This document shows positions 29,543 through 36,985 of a stretch of 64,000 bases of DNA, one piece after another. Position numbers and translations under genes: made by a program. The stretch's first letter is position 1. The number at the start of each line of letters is the position of its first letter. The notes beneath the pieces were generated by a model. The model saw only the letters and a program-made list of their open reading frames with translations. It had not been told where the DNA came from and searched no databases. Source of the DNA: an uncultured Polaribacter sp. (lineage in GTDB: Bacteria; Bacteroidota; Bacteroidia; Flavobacteriales; Flavobacteriaceae); assembly GCF_947503855.1 (NCBI RefSeq), contig NZ_CANNFF010000007.1, forward strand, positions 124,001-188,000, read 5' to 3'.

Positions 29543-30460
29543 ATGAAATTATTAAAATCCCATTTCTGGTATAACAAAAGCCAAAGAAATGGGATTTTTC
29601 TTTTAGTAATAATTATTTTGATTTTTCAAGCAATTATTTTCTTTACAGACTTTTCTTCTGAAGGAAAAATTGATATGAACTCTCCAGAAGTAGTAGCATT
29701 TCGAAACCAAATTGATAGTTTAAAAAGAATTGAACTAGAGCATAGAAAACCTAAAAGATATCCATTCAACCCCAATTACATAACAGACTATAAAGGAGAA
29801 CAATTAGGAATGTCTTTAAATGAGATAGATCGTTTGTTAACCTTCAGGAAAACGAATAAGTTTGTAAATTCAAAAGAAGAATTTCAAAAAGTAACCAAAG
29901 TCTCAGACACCTTACTAAATAAAATTGCTCCATATTTTAAATTTCCAGATTGGGTAGTGGAAAGAAATAGAAATCAACAGAGCAGTATAAATACGATTAC
30001 TAGTAAAACAAAAAAATATAGAGGAAATTCATACCACAATACCCCCAAACATATAATAACATCAACAGATATTAATAAGGCTTCACAAGAAGATTTTAAA
30101 ACTATATATGGTGTAGGAGAGAAGTTGTCAGAAAGAATTATTAAGTATCGTTCTAAATTACAAGGATTTTCTTTGAACAGTCAACTCTTTGAAGTGTGGG
30201 GTTTAAAAAAAGATGTGGCAGAAAAGGTATTAAAAACTTTTAAAATTATAGAAAAGCCAATCATAAAAAAAGAGAACGTAAACATAGTAACATTCAGGCA
30301 ATTATTAAAAAATCCATACATAGATTACGAGCTTTGTAAAAAGATTTTCGATTACAGAGATCAAGTTGCTGAACTTCAAGACATAAAAGAATTAATAAAC
30401 ATCGAGGGTTTTCCTGTAGATAAATATGACAGAATAGTCTTATATTTGGTGGCTGAATAA
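29543..30460 (+). CDS. Membrane-anchored helix-hairpin-helix (ComEA-like) protein
   Basis: The 305-residue protein has one N-terminal transmembrane helix (GIFLLVIIILIFQAIIFFTDF). Three helix-hairpin-helix-like segments follow: MSLNEIDRLLTFRKTNKFVN, STDINKASQEDFKTIYGVGE with KLSERIIKYR, and CKKIFDYRDQVAELQDIKEL. The central one is the canonical DNA-binding HhH (GVGEKLSERII). ComEA of competent bacteria binds incoming DNA with such a domain in the periplasm, and the topology here would allow that. A role in DNA uptake is only an inference. It probably shares a transcript with the symporter. Confidence 0.75.
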   Translation: MKLLKSHFWYNKSQRNGIFLLVIIILIFQAIIFFTDFSSEGKIDMNSPEVVAFRNQIDSLKRIELEHRKPKRYPFNPNYITDYKGEQLGMSLNEIDRLLTFRKTNKFVNSKEEFQKVTKVSDTLLNKIAPYFKFPDWVVERNRNQQSSINTITSKTKKYRGNSYHNTPKHIITSTDINKASQEDFKTIYGVGEKLSERIIKYRSKLQGFSLNSQLFEVWGLKKDVAEKVLKTFKIIEKPIIKKENVNIVTFRQLLKNPYIDYELCKKIFDYRDQVAELQDIKELINIEGFPVDKYDRIVLYLVAE

Positions 30461-30479
30461 ACAACTAAAAAAGCACTGA

Positions 30480-31646
30480 ATGAAAAGTATGTATTTTACA
30501 GAAGAGCATGAAGCTTTTCGTGCAAGTTTCAAAGATTTTTTACAAAAAGAAGTAGTTCCTCATGTAGAAAAATGGGAGAAAACCGGAAGTATAGAACGTT
30601 TCATTTGGAAAAAATTTGGAGAAATGGGCTACTTTGGCTTATCTACTCCAGAAGAATATGGTGGTTTAAATCTAGACCTTTTTTACACAGTTGTTTTTTT
30701 AGAAGAAATGCAAAAAATAAATTCAGGTGGTTTTGCTGCAGCAATGTGGGCTCATGAGTATTTAGCAATGACGCACTTAAACAAAGAAGCAAGCGAAGCA
30801 ACAAAACAAAAATATTTAGTACCAAGTGTAGAGGGTGCTAAAATCGGTTGTTTATGTGTAACAGAACCATTTGGTGGTTCAGATGTTGCAGGCATGCGTT
30901 CTACAGCTATAAAAAAAGGAGATAAATATATTTTAAATGGCTCTAAAACATTTATTACAAATGGTGTTTATTCAGACTATTTAATTGTAGCTGCAAAAAC
31001 AGACCCATCAGAAAAATATAAAGGGATTAGTATTTTTGTGGTAGATAGAAATACGAAAGGTGTATCTGCAACCAAATTAGACAAATTAGGTTGGCGTGCA
31101 TCAGACACAGGAGAAATTGCTTTCGATAACGTAGAAATTCCCCAAGAAAATTTATTAGGCGAAGAAGGGAAAGGCTTTCCATATATTATGCAACATTTTG
31201 CCTTAGAAAGGCTTTTAATGGGCGTAAATGCACATGCAAGAGCAGAGTTTGCAGTAGATTACGTTATTAAATACATGCAAGAAAGAGTTGCGTTTGGTAA
31301 GTCTTTAGATAAATTTCAAGCACTTAGGCACAAAATTGCAGAGATGGCAAGTAGAGTAGATATGTGTAGAGAGTACAACTACTCTATAGCAAAAAGATTA
31401 GACCAAGGTAACTATGTTGTAAAAGAAGCAAGTATGTCTAAGCTATTATCAACAAAAATGGCAGACGAAGTTATTTATGACGCCTTACAGTTATTAGGTG
31501 GTTATGGTTATATGGAAGAATATCCAATGGCTCGTTTGTTAAGAGATAGTAGGTTAGGCCCAATAGGAGGAGGTACTTCTGAAATTTTAAAAGAAATTAT
31601 CGCAAAAATGGTAATTGATGGTAAAGAGTATAAGCCAGCAACGTAG
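30480..31646 (+). CDS. Acyl-CoA dehydrogenase
   Basis: The 388-residue flavoenzyme oxidises acyl-CoA to enoyl-CoA in fatty-acid or amino-acid breakdown. The family blocks are GYFGLSTPEEYGGLNLDL, CLCVTEPFGGSDVAGMRSTA, GSKTFITNGVYSDYLIVAAK, the FAD-site block VAFGKSLDKFQALRHKIAEM and the C-terminal QLLGGYGYMEEYPMARLLRD with RLGPIGGGTSEILKEIIAK. The catalytic Glu of short/medium-chain enzymes usually falls in YMEEYP or further on, so chain-length preference is not clear. The last 53 bases are repeated at 31682-31734. The start may be this ATG or the one three codons later. Confidence 0.9.
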   Translation: MKSMYFTEEHEAFRASFKDFLQKEVVPHVEKWEKTGSIERFIWKKFGEMGYFGLSTPEEYGGLNLDLFYTVVFLEEMQKINSGGFAAAMWAHEYLAMTHLNKEASEATKQKYLVPSVEGAKIGCLCVTEPFGGSDVAGMRSTAIKKGDKYILNGSKTFITNGVYSDYLIVAAKTDPSEKYKGISIFVVDRNTKGVSATKLDKLGWRASDTGEIAFDNVEIPQENLLGEEGKGFPYIMQHFALERLLMGVNAHARAEFAVDYVIKYMQERVAFGKSLDKFQALRHKIAEMASRVDMCREYNYSIAKRLDQGNYVVKEASMSKLLSTKMADEVIYDALQLLGGYGYMEEYPMARLLRDSRLGPIGGGTSEILKEIIAKMVIDGKEYKPAT

Positions 31647-31681
31647 TTTTTATAATTAGCCTTTTTGCGAAAATAATTCTT

Positions 31682-31734
31682 AAATTATCGCAAAAATGAT
31701 AATTGACGACAAAGAGTATAAGCCAGCAACGTAA
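31682..31734 (+). pseudogene. Duplicated 3' tail of an acyl-CoA dehydrogenase gene
   Basis: These 53 bases match the last 53 bases of the acyl-CoA dehydrogenase gene (31594-31646) at 48 positions, in the same orientation and ending in a stop (TAA instead of TAG). Read in the same frame they encode IAKMIIDDKEYKPAT against IAKMVIDGKEYKPAT. The 35 bases between the copies have no obvious origin. This fragment has no start and is not a gene. It looks like a scar of recombination with a diverged homologue. Confidence 0.8.
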
Positions 31735-31786
31735 TTTAACATCAACTCAACTAACTACTAATAAACTAAAGCCTACAGACTAATTT

Positions 31787-31936
31787 GGGCGTTCCCTAAA
31801 GGTCGGGCTTTACGTTATATCTTTTTTTTAATCTAAACTTATTTTAGTATTTGTTTATTAAAAAGCTTATTGTCATGTGAATTGCAACTTTTATATTTTA
31901 TAAAAAAAGGATGCCACTTCAATCCCTAACGCGTAA
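31787..31936. repeat. Probable dispersed flavobacterial repeat, GGGCGTT...AACGC
   Basis: The stretch begins GGGCGTTCCCTAAAGGTCGG and ends GGATGCCACTTCAATCCCTA plus ACGCG; the ends (GCGTT/AACGC) are complementary. I recall closely similar border sequences in many flavobacterial intergenic regions, where the middle varies, so I read it as a dispersed repeat unit. Only one copy is in this window, so repetition cannot be shown here. With the duplicated dehydrogenase tail it fills most of the 422-base gap ahead of rpsU. Confidence 0.45.
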
Positions 31937-31964
31937 CGTTTTTAAAATAAAATCAATAAAAAAA

Positions 31965-31993
31965 TTGTAATTCATAATTAATAATTACATTTG
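31965..31993 (+). promoter_or_regulatory. Promoter of rpsU (TTG -33, TACATTTG -7)
   Basis: TTG at 31965-31967 is followed after 18 bases by TACATTTG at 31986-31993, which fits the Bacteroidota housekeeping promoter (TTG, 17-23 bases, TAxxTTTG). Transcription would begin near 32000, leaving a leader of about 70 bases before rpsU. Confidence 0.65.
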
Positions 31994-32048
31994 CAGTCCA
32001 AAAAATAAAAACAAATAGTTTAATTACTATAAAAATATAAAGATACTT

Positions 32049-32075
32049 ATGAAGGGAGGTGCCAACTTATGTTAA
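32049..32075 (+). promoter_or_regulatory. rpsU ribosome-binding region: strong Shine-Dalgarno and overlapping 8-codon frame
   Basis: GGGAGGTG at 32054-32061 contains GGAGG (32055-32059), nine bases before the rpsU ATG. Strong Shine-Dalgarno elements are rare in this phylum. An upstream ATG at 32049 opens a frame of 8 codons (MKGGANLC) that contains the Shine-Dalgarno and ends at 32075, overlapping the rpsU start out of frame. Translation of this small frame is unproven. Confidence 0.7.
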
Positions 32076-32266
32076 TTATTCCAGTAAAAGATGGAGAGAA
32101 TATAGATAGAGCGTTAAAGCGTTACAAAAGAAAGTTCGACAGAACAAAAACAATGAAAAACTTACGTAACAGAAAAAACTTTACAAAGCCGTCTGTAGCT
32201 AAAAGAGCTCAAAGAATCAAAGCATCTTACGTTCAAAGATTAAGAACACAAGAAGAAGTAGGTTAG
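32069..32266 (+). CDS. rpsU: 30S ribosomal protein bS21
   Basis: The 65-residue basic protein has the bS21 pattern: LIIPVKDGENIDRALKRYKR, then KKF-like KFDRTKTMKNLRNRKNF and a basic C-terminal helix. bS21 sits on the small-subunit platform near the 3' end of 16S rRNA. In Bacteroidota it helps hide the anti-Shine-Dalgarno, and rpsU mRNA itself keeps a strong Shine-Dalgarno, seen here. This fits autogenous control: low bS21 exposes the anti-Shine-Dalgarno and favours rpsU translation. The gene is monocistronic, with its own promoter and a strong terminator. Confidence 0.95.
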   Translation: MLIIPVKDGENIDRALKRYKRKFDRTKTMKNLRNRKNFTKPSVAKRAQRIKASYVQRLRTQEEVG

Positions 32267-32281
32267 TGAAACTCAATTTTG

Positions 32282-32455
32282 AAAAGACCAAAGGTAGCAT
32301 TCAAAATTGTAAGTTGAACTAATCCCGATTTTACATCGGGATCTATAAATATAAACCTCATACAAAATTTGTATGAGGTTTTTTCTTGCTTCTAATTTAA
32401 AAAGACCAAAGGTCGTATTCAAAATTGTAAGTTGAACTAATCCCGATTTTACATC
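32282..32455 (+). repeat. Direct repeat of 56 bases flanking the rpsU terminator
   Basis: Bases 32282-32337 and 32400-32455 are identical at 54 of 56 positions (two differences in the GGTAGCAT/GGTCGTAT part). Copy starts are 118 bases apart. The rpsU terminator sits between them. The unit ends with TCCCGATTTTACATC; in the first copy this continues into CGGGA and so closes a small hairpin, in the second it does not. Confidence 0.85.
32354..32385 (+). terminator. Intrinsic terminator of rpsU
   Basis: A perfect 13-bp inverted repeat, AACCTCATACAAA (32354-32366) and TTTGTATGAGGTT (32368-32380), is followed by TTTTC. In practice it would fold as an 11-12-bp stem with a small loop. It lies 88 bases after the rpsU stop. 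Confidence 0.8.
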
Positions 32456-32551
32456 AGAGTTTTAGCTTAAAATAATAATCCGTAGAATTTATTTCTAGGG
32501 ATTTTTTTATAAACAAAATTTTGTAGTTTTACACAAACAACAACAAATACT

Positions 32552-33445
32552 GTGATACAGTCTTTCTTAGAATATTTATCTTTAGAAAAAAAATATGCTA
32601 CACATACTATAATAGCCTATAAAAACGATTTGCTAGCGTTTAAAGATTTTATAGAAACAGAGTATAAGGTGGAAGATTTAGCAGAGGTGCATTATTCACA
32701 AATTAGAACTTGGATAGTTGCTTTGGTAAATCAAAAAATAACTAATAGAAGCATAAATAGAAAAATTAGTTCGCTAAAATCATTCTATAAATTTCTTCAA
32801 AAAACAGCACATATAGAAAAAAATCCATTATCAAAACATAAATCCTTAAAAACACCCAAAAAAGTACAAGTACCATTTACAGTAAAAGAAGTAAATAATG
32901 CTATAAATAGTTTTACAGAAGAAGACAATTTTACAAGCTTAAGAAATAAACTTTTAATAGAACTTTTATACTCTACAGGAATTAGAAGAATAGAACTCAT
33001 TAACTTAAAAGAAAGAGATATAAACCTTATAGACAAAACAATAAAAGTTCTAGGAAAAAGAAATAAAGAAAGGTATGTGCCTTTGTTAGCTTCAGTAATT
33101 CAACTATTAAAGAGTTATCAAGAAGAAAAAAATAAAATTTCAGTAAAATCAGAATACCTATTTATAACATCAAAAGGAAATAAAATATACGAAACACTTG
33201 TTTATAGAATTATAAATTCTTACTTTAGTAGAGTCTCAGAAAAGGTAAAAAAGAGTCCTCATATATTAAGACACTCTTTTGCAACCCACCTTTTAAACGA
33301 AGGTGCAGATTTAAATTCTGTAAAAGAACTACTAGGGCATTCATCCTTAGCCTCAACACAAGTCTATACGCACAATAGTCTTGATGCAATAAAAAAAGTG
33401 TATAACCAAGCTCATCCAAAGAGCGTAAAAAAAGATGACGTATGA
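32552..33445 (+). CDS. Tyrosine recombinase XerC/XerD-like
   Basis: The 297-residue recombinase has an N-terminal SAM-like core-binding domain (FLEYLSLEKKYATHTIIAYK) and the catalytic residues R145 (in STGIRRIELI), K169, H237 and R240 (HILRHSFATHLL), H263 (LLGHSSLASTQ) and Y272. Xer recombinases resolve chromosome dimers at dif. Length is standard. The start is GTG; the next residues match the family start. It is followed by the HPF gene with a 4-base overlap, an arrangement common in flavobacteria. Which of XerC or XerD it is cannot be settled here. Confidence 0.88.
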   Translation: MIQSFLEYLSLEKKYATHTIIAYKNDLLAFKDFIETEYKVEDLAEVHYSQIRTWIVALVNQKITNRSINRKISSLKSFYKFLQKTAHIEKNPLSKHKSLKTPKKVQVPFTVKEVNNAINSFTEEDNFTSLRNKLLIELLYSTGIRRIELINLKERDINLIDKTIKVLGKRNKERYVPLLASVIQLLKSYQEEKNKISVKSEYLFITSKGNKIYETLVYRIINSYFSRVSEKVKKSPHILRHSFATHLLNEGADLNSVKELLGHSSLASTQVYTHNSLDAIKKVYNQAHPKSVKKDDV

Positions 33446-33750
33446 AAGTATTCTCCCAATCCGTAAATTTTAATGCAGATCACAAGTTAATTGAGTTTGT
33501 AAAAACAAAAGTTTCAGCCTTATCAAAATTTCACGACAAAATTGTAGATGCAGAAGTTTTTTTAAAAGTTCAAAATACAAGCGATAAAGAAAATAAAATT
33601 ACAGAAGTTAAAATAAATATTCCAGGTAAAGAATTAATCATAAAAAGAGAAACAAAGACATTTGAAGAAGGTATTAATTTAGCTGTAGAAAACCTTAAAA
33701 GACAGCTCAAAAGATCTAAAGAAAAACACAGAGATTCATTAATATCATAA
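33442..33750 (+). CDS. hpf: Ribosome hibernation promoting factor (short HPF/RaiA family)
   Basis: The 102-residue protein has the S30AE fold signature: an N-terminal strand VFSQSVNFNADHKLIEFVKTK, LSKFHDKIVDAEVFLKVQN, and VKINIPGKELIIKRETKTFEEGI with the basic tail NLKRQLKRSKEKH. Such proteins bind the decoding region of 30S subunits and silence ribosomes in stationary phase. It lacks the long-form C-terminal dimerisation domain. It overlaps the recombinase gene by 4 bases (ATGA) and precedes the tRNA cluster. Confidence 0.88.
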   Translation: MKVFSQSVNFNADHKLIEFVKTKVSALSKFHDKIVDAEVFLKVQNTSDKENKITEVKINIPGKELIIKRETKTFEEGINLAVENLKRQLKRSKEKHRDSLIS

Positions 33751-33808
33751 AATGATAAAAAAAAGTAAAAAAAAATTATAAAAAGTTTTAGAATATAAAA
33801 AAACTTTA

Positions 33809-33816
33809 TACATTTG
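33809..33816 (+). promoter_or_regulatory. -7 promoter box of the tRNA-tuf operon
   Basis: TACATTTG fits TAxxTTTG and is followed by GCAGTCCGTTAG, with the first tRNA starting 40 bases later. The same TACATTTGCAGTCC string precedes rpsU, suggesting the two promoters share an initiation region. No clear TTG -33 is visible. Confidence 0.55.
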
Positions 33817-33856
33817 CAGTCCGTTAGAAATAGCGGATTGTTTTTTTGTTAAAACA

Positions 33857-33930
33857 GCCGATGTAGCTCAGCTGGCTAGAGCAGCTGATTTGTAATCAGC
33901 AGGTCGTGGGTTCGAGTCCCTCCATCGGCT
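33857..33930 (+). tRNA. tRNA-Thr (anticodon TGT)
   Basis: A 74-base cloverleaf with acceptor stem GCCGATG/CATCGGC, D-loop AGCTCAGCTGG, anticodon stem-loop GCTGATTTGTAATCAGC (anticodon TGT) and T-arm GTGGGTTCGAGTCCC. First gene of the tRNA cluster ahead of tuf. CCA is not encoded. Confidence 0.95.
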
Positions 33931-33984
33931 CTAAAGTAAAATAAATTGCAAATGCAATTTAGTTCATTGAAATAGTAAATGAAA

Positions 33985-34066
33985 GGGGAGATACTCAAGC
34001 GGCCAACGAGGACGGACTGTAACTCCGTTGACTATGTCTTCGCAGGTTCGAATCCTGCTCTCCCCA
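33985..34066 (+). tRNA. tRNA-Tyr (anticodon GTA)
   Basis: An 82-base class II tRNA with acceptor stem GGGGAGA/TCTCCCC, anticodon arm GGACTGTAACTCC (GTA), a long variable arm and T-arm CAGGTTCGAATCCTG. The long variable arm and GTA anticodon agree with bacterial tRNA-Tyr. Confidence 0.95.
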
Positions 34067-34079
34067 CAATTTACATATT

Positions 34080-34152
34080 GCGAAAGTAGCTCAGTTGGTA
34101 GAGCGTCAGCCTTCCAAGCTGAATGTCGCCGGTTCGAACCCGGTCTTTCGCT
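34080..34152 (+). tRNA. tRNA-Gly (anticodon TCC)
   Basis: A 73-base cloverleaf with acceptor stem GCGAAAG/CTTTCGC, anticodon arm CAGCCTTCCAAGCTG (TCC), and T-arm CCGGTTCGAACCCGG. Third of the four tRNAs before tuf. Confidence 0.95.
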
Positions 34153-34221
34153 CAAATAATTTACGAGTTACGAAACAAGAAATACAAATCGTAAATCTAA
34201 ATCGGCAGTAGTAAATTAATT

Positions 34222-34294
34222 GCCGATGTAGCTCAGTTGGTAGAGCGCATCCTTGGTAGGGATGAGGTCATGGGTTCAAATCCCATCATTGGCT
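34222..34294 (+). tRNA. tRNA-Thr (anticodon GGT)
   Basis: A 73-base cloverleaf with acceptor stem GCCGATG/CATTGGC (one G-T pair), anticodon arm CATCCTTGGTAGGGATG (GGT), and T-arm ATGGGTTCAAATCCCAT. It ends 61 bases before the tuf start, so it is probably cut from the tuf transcript. Confidence 0.95.
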
Positions 34295-34355
34295 CACTTT
34301 AAAAAGTATTATTAGACACTAAATATATTTAAACTAAGAATTAAAATTAATAATT

Positions 34356-35543
34356 ATGGCAAAAGGAACTTTTGACCGTTCGAAACCACACTTAAACATT
34401 GGTACTATCGGACACGTAGATCACGGTAAAACTACTTTAACTGCGGCTATTACTAAAGTATTAGCTGATGCAGGTTTCTCTGAAGCTAGATCTTTTGATC
34501 AGATTGATAATGCTCCAGAAGAAAAAGAAAGAGGTATTACAATTAACACTTCTCACGTAGAATATCAAACAGCTAACCGTCACTATGCTCACGTAGACTG
34601 TCCAGGTCACGCGGATTATGTAAAGAACATGGTAACAGGTGCTGCTCAAATGGATGGTGCTATATTAGTAGTTGCGGCTACAGATGGTCCTATGCCACAA
34701 ACTAGAGAGCACATCTTATTAGGACGTCAGGTAGGTATTCCACGTATCGTTGTTTTCTTAAACAAAGTTGATATGGTAGACGATGAGGAGCTTTTAGAAT
34801 TAGTAGATATGGAGGTTAGAGAATTATTATCTTTCTATGATTATGATGGAGATAATGGTCCTGTTGTTTCTGGTTCTGCTTTAGGAGCTTTAAATGGTGA
34901 GCAAAAATGGGTTGATACTGTTTTAGAATTAATGGCTGCTTGTGATGAGTGGATTGAAGAGCCTACAAGAGAGGTTGATAAAGATTTCTTAATGCCAATT
35001 GAAGATGTATTCTCAATTACAGGTCGTGGTACAGTAGCAACTGGACGTATCGAAACTGGAATCGCTAATACTGGAGATGTTGTAGATATTATTGGTATGG
35101 GTGCAGAGAAATTATCATCTACTATCACTGGTATCGAAATGTTTCGTCAAATCTTAGATAGAGGTGAGGCTGGAGATAATGCTGGTATCCTATTAAGAGG
35201 TATTGCAAAAGAAGATATTAAAAGAGGTATGGTAATCTGTAAGCCAGGTTCTGTAACTCCACATGCTAAATTCAAAGCAGAAGTTTATGTTCTTAAAAAA
35301 GAAGAAGGTGGTCGTCATACGCCATTCCATAATAACTACCGTCCACAGTTCTATGTAAGAACTACAGATGTAACAGGTACTATTAACTTACCTGATGGAG
35401 TTGAAATGGTAATGCCAGGTGATAACTTAACAATAACAGTAGACTTAATACAGCCGATTGCATTAAATGTAGGTTTACGTTTCGCTATCCGTGAAGGTGG
35501 TAGAACTGTAGGAGCTGGTCAAGTAACTGAATTATTAGATTAA
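34356..35543 (+). CDS. tuf: Elongation factor Tu
   Basis: EF-Tu delivers aminoacyl-tRNA to the ribosome. The 395 residues include G1 GHVDHGKTT (from residue 19), the switch region [14 protein letters not shown]3 [13 protein letters not shown]4 NKVDM and G5 SGSALGAL. The C-terminal domains are complete up to [11 protein letters not shown]. It is embedded between tRNA genes, a common bacterial arrangement, and its codon choice is visibly more even than its neighbours', as expected for a very highly expressed gene. A hairpin follows the stop. Confidence 0.98.
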   Translation: MAKGTFDRSKPHLNIGTIGHVDHGKTTLTAAITKVLADAGFSEARSFDQIDNAPEEKERGITINTSHVEYQTANRHYAHVDCPGHADYVKNMVTGAAQMDGAILVVAATDGPMPQTREHILLGRQVGIPRIVVFLNKVDMVDDEELLELVDMEVRELLSFYDYDGDNGPVVSGSALGALNGEQKWVDTVLELMAACDEWIEEPTREVDKDFLMPIEDVFSITGRGTVATGRIETGIANTGDVVDIIGMGAEKLSSTITGIEMFRQILDRGEAGDNAGILLRGIAKEDIKRGMVICKPGSVTPHAKFKAEVYVLKKEEGGRHTPFHNNYRPQFYVRTTDVTGTINLPDGVEMVMPGDNLTITVDLIQPIALNVGLRFAIREGGRTVGAGQVTELLD

Positions 35544-35572
35544 GAGTAACTTAATTTACTAATTATAATTTA

Positions 35573-35604
35573 AAAGGGTGTCCCGATTTTTTCGGGATGC
35601 CTTT
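35573..35604 (+). terminator. Hairpin after tuf
   Basis: AAGGGTGTCCCGA pairs imperfectly with TCGGGATGCCTTT around a TTTTT loop. It may be a partial terminator or a processing site, because tRNA-Trp and secE follow within 20-110 bases on the same strand. Confidence 0.5.
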
Positions 35605-35620
35605 ATAAATGAAATAATAA

Positions 35621-35693
35621 ACGGGTTTAGCTCAGTTGGTAGAGCACTGGTCTCCAAAACCAGGTGTCGGGAGTTCGAGTCTCTCAATCCGTG
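35621..35693 (+). tRNA. tRNA-Trp (anticodon CCA)
   Basis: A 73-base cloverleaf with acceptor stem ACGGGTT/AATCCGT, anticodon arm CTGGTCTCCAAAACCAG (CCA), and T-arm GGGAGTTCGAGTCTCTC. It sits between tuf and secE, the usual location of trpT in many bacteria. Confidence 0.95.
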
Positions 35694-35710
35694 CAAAATA
35701 TAAAAGTAAG

Positions 35711-35899
35711 ATGAACTTTATACAATATATCAAAGATTCTTTTGAAGAGTTAAATAATCACATGACTTGGATCTCAAAAGAAGAAGCTCAAAAAACTACT
35801 GTAACTGTAGCTGTTTTTACAATATTATTTGCATTAGCTGTAGCAGGTATAGATTATGTTTTTCAAACTGGGTTAGATAACTTTTTCAAATTATTTTAA
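35711..35899 (+). CDS. secE: Preprotein translocase subunit SecE
   Basis: This 62-residue protein has an amphipathic N-terminal helix (YIKDSFEELNNHMTWISKEEAQ) and one transmembrane helix (TVTVAVFTILFALAVAGIDYV), the minimal SecE form that stabilises SecY in the SecYEG channel. I set the start at the ATG at 35711; the open frame extends upstream into tRNA-Trp and cannot be coding there. It precedes nusG by 9 bases, the usual gene order. Confidence 0.95.
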   Translation: MNFIQYIKDSFEELNNHMTWISKEEAQKTTVTVAVFTILFALAVAGIDYVFQTGLDNFFKLF

Positions 35900-35908
35900 T
35901 AATAAATT

Positions 35909-36457
35909 ATGGCTGATTCAGTGATGAAATGGTATGTTGTTAGAGCCATTGGAGGACAAGAAAATAAAGTGAAAGCTTACATAGAAACAGAAATTTCTAG
36001 AGTAGGTTTATCAGATTACGTAAACCAAGTAATTGTACCAACAGAAAAAGTTGTACAAATTAGAAATGGTAAAAAAGTAAACAGAGAAAGAGTTTATTTT
36101 CCAGGGTACATAATGGTAGAGGCTAATCTTTCAGGAGAAGTACCTCACGTTATAAAAGCAATAACTGGTGTTATTGGTTTTTTAGGTGAAACCAAAGGTG
36201 GTGAACCTGTTCCAATGAGAAAATCAGAAGTGAATAGAATGCTAGGTAAAGTTGATGAACTTTCTGTGCAAGATGAAAATATTGCAATTCCATTTAACGT
36301 TGGAGAAACAGTAAAAGTTGTAGATGGTCCATTTAACGGATTTGACGGAACTATAGAAAAAGTGAATGAAGAAAAGCGTAAGCTTGAGGTAATGGTGAAA
36401 ATATTCGGAAGAAAAACACCATTAGAATTAAGCTATATGCAAGTAGAAAAGATATAA
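35909..36457 (+). CDS. nusG: Transcription termination/antitermination factor NusG
   Basis: The 182-residue protein has the NGN domain (WYVVRAIGGQENKVKAYIE, VYFPGYIMVEANL) and a C-terminal KOW domain (VGETVKVVDGPFNGFDGTIE). NusG binds the RNA polymerase clamp, suppresses pausing and links transcription to ribosomes or Rho. The length is normal. It is followed by the L11 operon after 70 bases, so a separate promoter for rplK is possible. Confidence 0.97.
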   Translation: MADSVMKWYVVRAIGGQENKVKAYIETEISRVGLSDYVNQVIVPTEKVVQIRNGKKVNRERVYFPGYIMVEANLSGEVPHVIKAITGVIGFLGETKGGEPVPMRKSEVNRMLGKVDELSVQDENIAIPFNVGETVKVVDGPFNGFDGTIEKVNEEKRKLEVMVKIFGRKTPLELSYMQVEKI

Positions 36458-36527
36458 TTGTTACACAAATATATATCGATTTATTTTTTGGCTTCCAACT
36501 TAAAATAAATCATTAAACATTTTTAAA

Positions 36528-36965
36528 ATGGCAAAAGAAGTTAGTAAAGTAGTTAAGTTACAAGTAAGGGGAGGCGCAGCGAATCCATCGCCGCCGGTTG
36601 GACCCGCTTTAGGTGCTGCTGGTGTTAACATTATGGAGTTCTGTAAACAGTTTAATGCAAGAACGCAAGACAAACAAGGTAAAGTTTTACCTGTTGTTAT
36701 TACTGTTTTCAAAGACAAATCGTTTGATTTTGTTGTAAAAACTCCTCCTGCAGCAGTTCAGTTACTAGAAGCGGCCAAAATTAAAAAAGGTTCAGGAGAA
36801 CCAAACAGAAAAAAAGTAGCATCTGTTACTTGGGATCAAATTAAAGTAATCGCAGAAGACAAAATGGTAGATTTAAATGCCTTTGAAGTTACTTCAGCTA
36901 TGAAAATGATTGCAGGTACAGCACGTTCTATGGGATTAACAGTAAAAGGTAATGCACCAGCATAA
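36528..36965 (+). CDS. rplK: 50S ribosomal protein uL11
   Basis: The 145-residue protein shows the L11 signature: [20 protein letters not shown] and [15 protein letters not shown] in the N-terminal domain, and the RNA-binding C-terminal domain with [19 protein letters not shown] and [14 protein letters not shown]. It forms the GTPase-associated stalk base with 23S rRNA. First of the rplKAJL genes; it begins 70 bases after nusG. Confidence 0.98.
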   Translation: MAKEVSKVVKLQVRGGAANPSPPVGPALGAAGVNIMEFCKQFNARTQDKQGKVLPVVITVFKDKSFDFVVKTPPAAVQLLEAAKIKKGSGEPNRKKVASVTWDQIKVIAEDKMVDLNAFEVTSAMKMIAGTARSMGLTVKGNAPA

Positions 36966-36985
36966 ACTTTATAAAAAGTAGTAAA

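Noticed and set aside
33964..34155. 63-residue minus-strand open frame (SERPGSNRRHSAWK...)
   Set aside because: It runs antisense through tRNA-Tyr and tRNA-Gly. Such translated tRNA complements are a known annotation artefact.
35636..35710. Upstream in-frame extension of secE
   Set aside because: The extension overlaps tRNA-Trp; SecE starts at 35711 where the family N-terminus begins.
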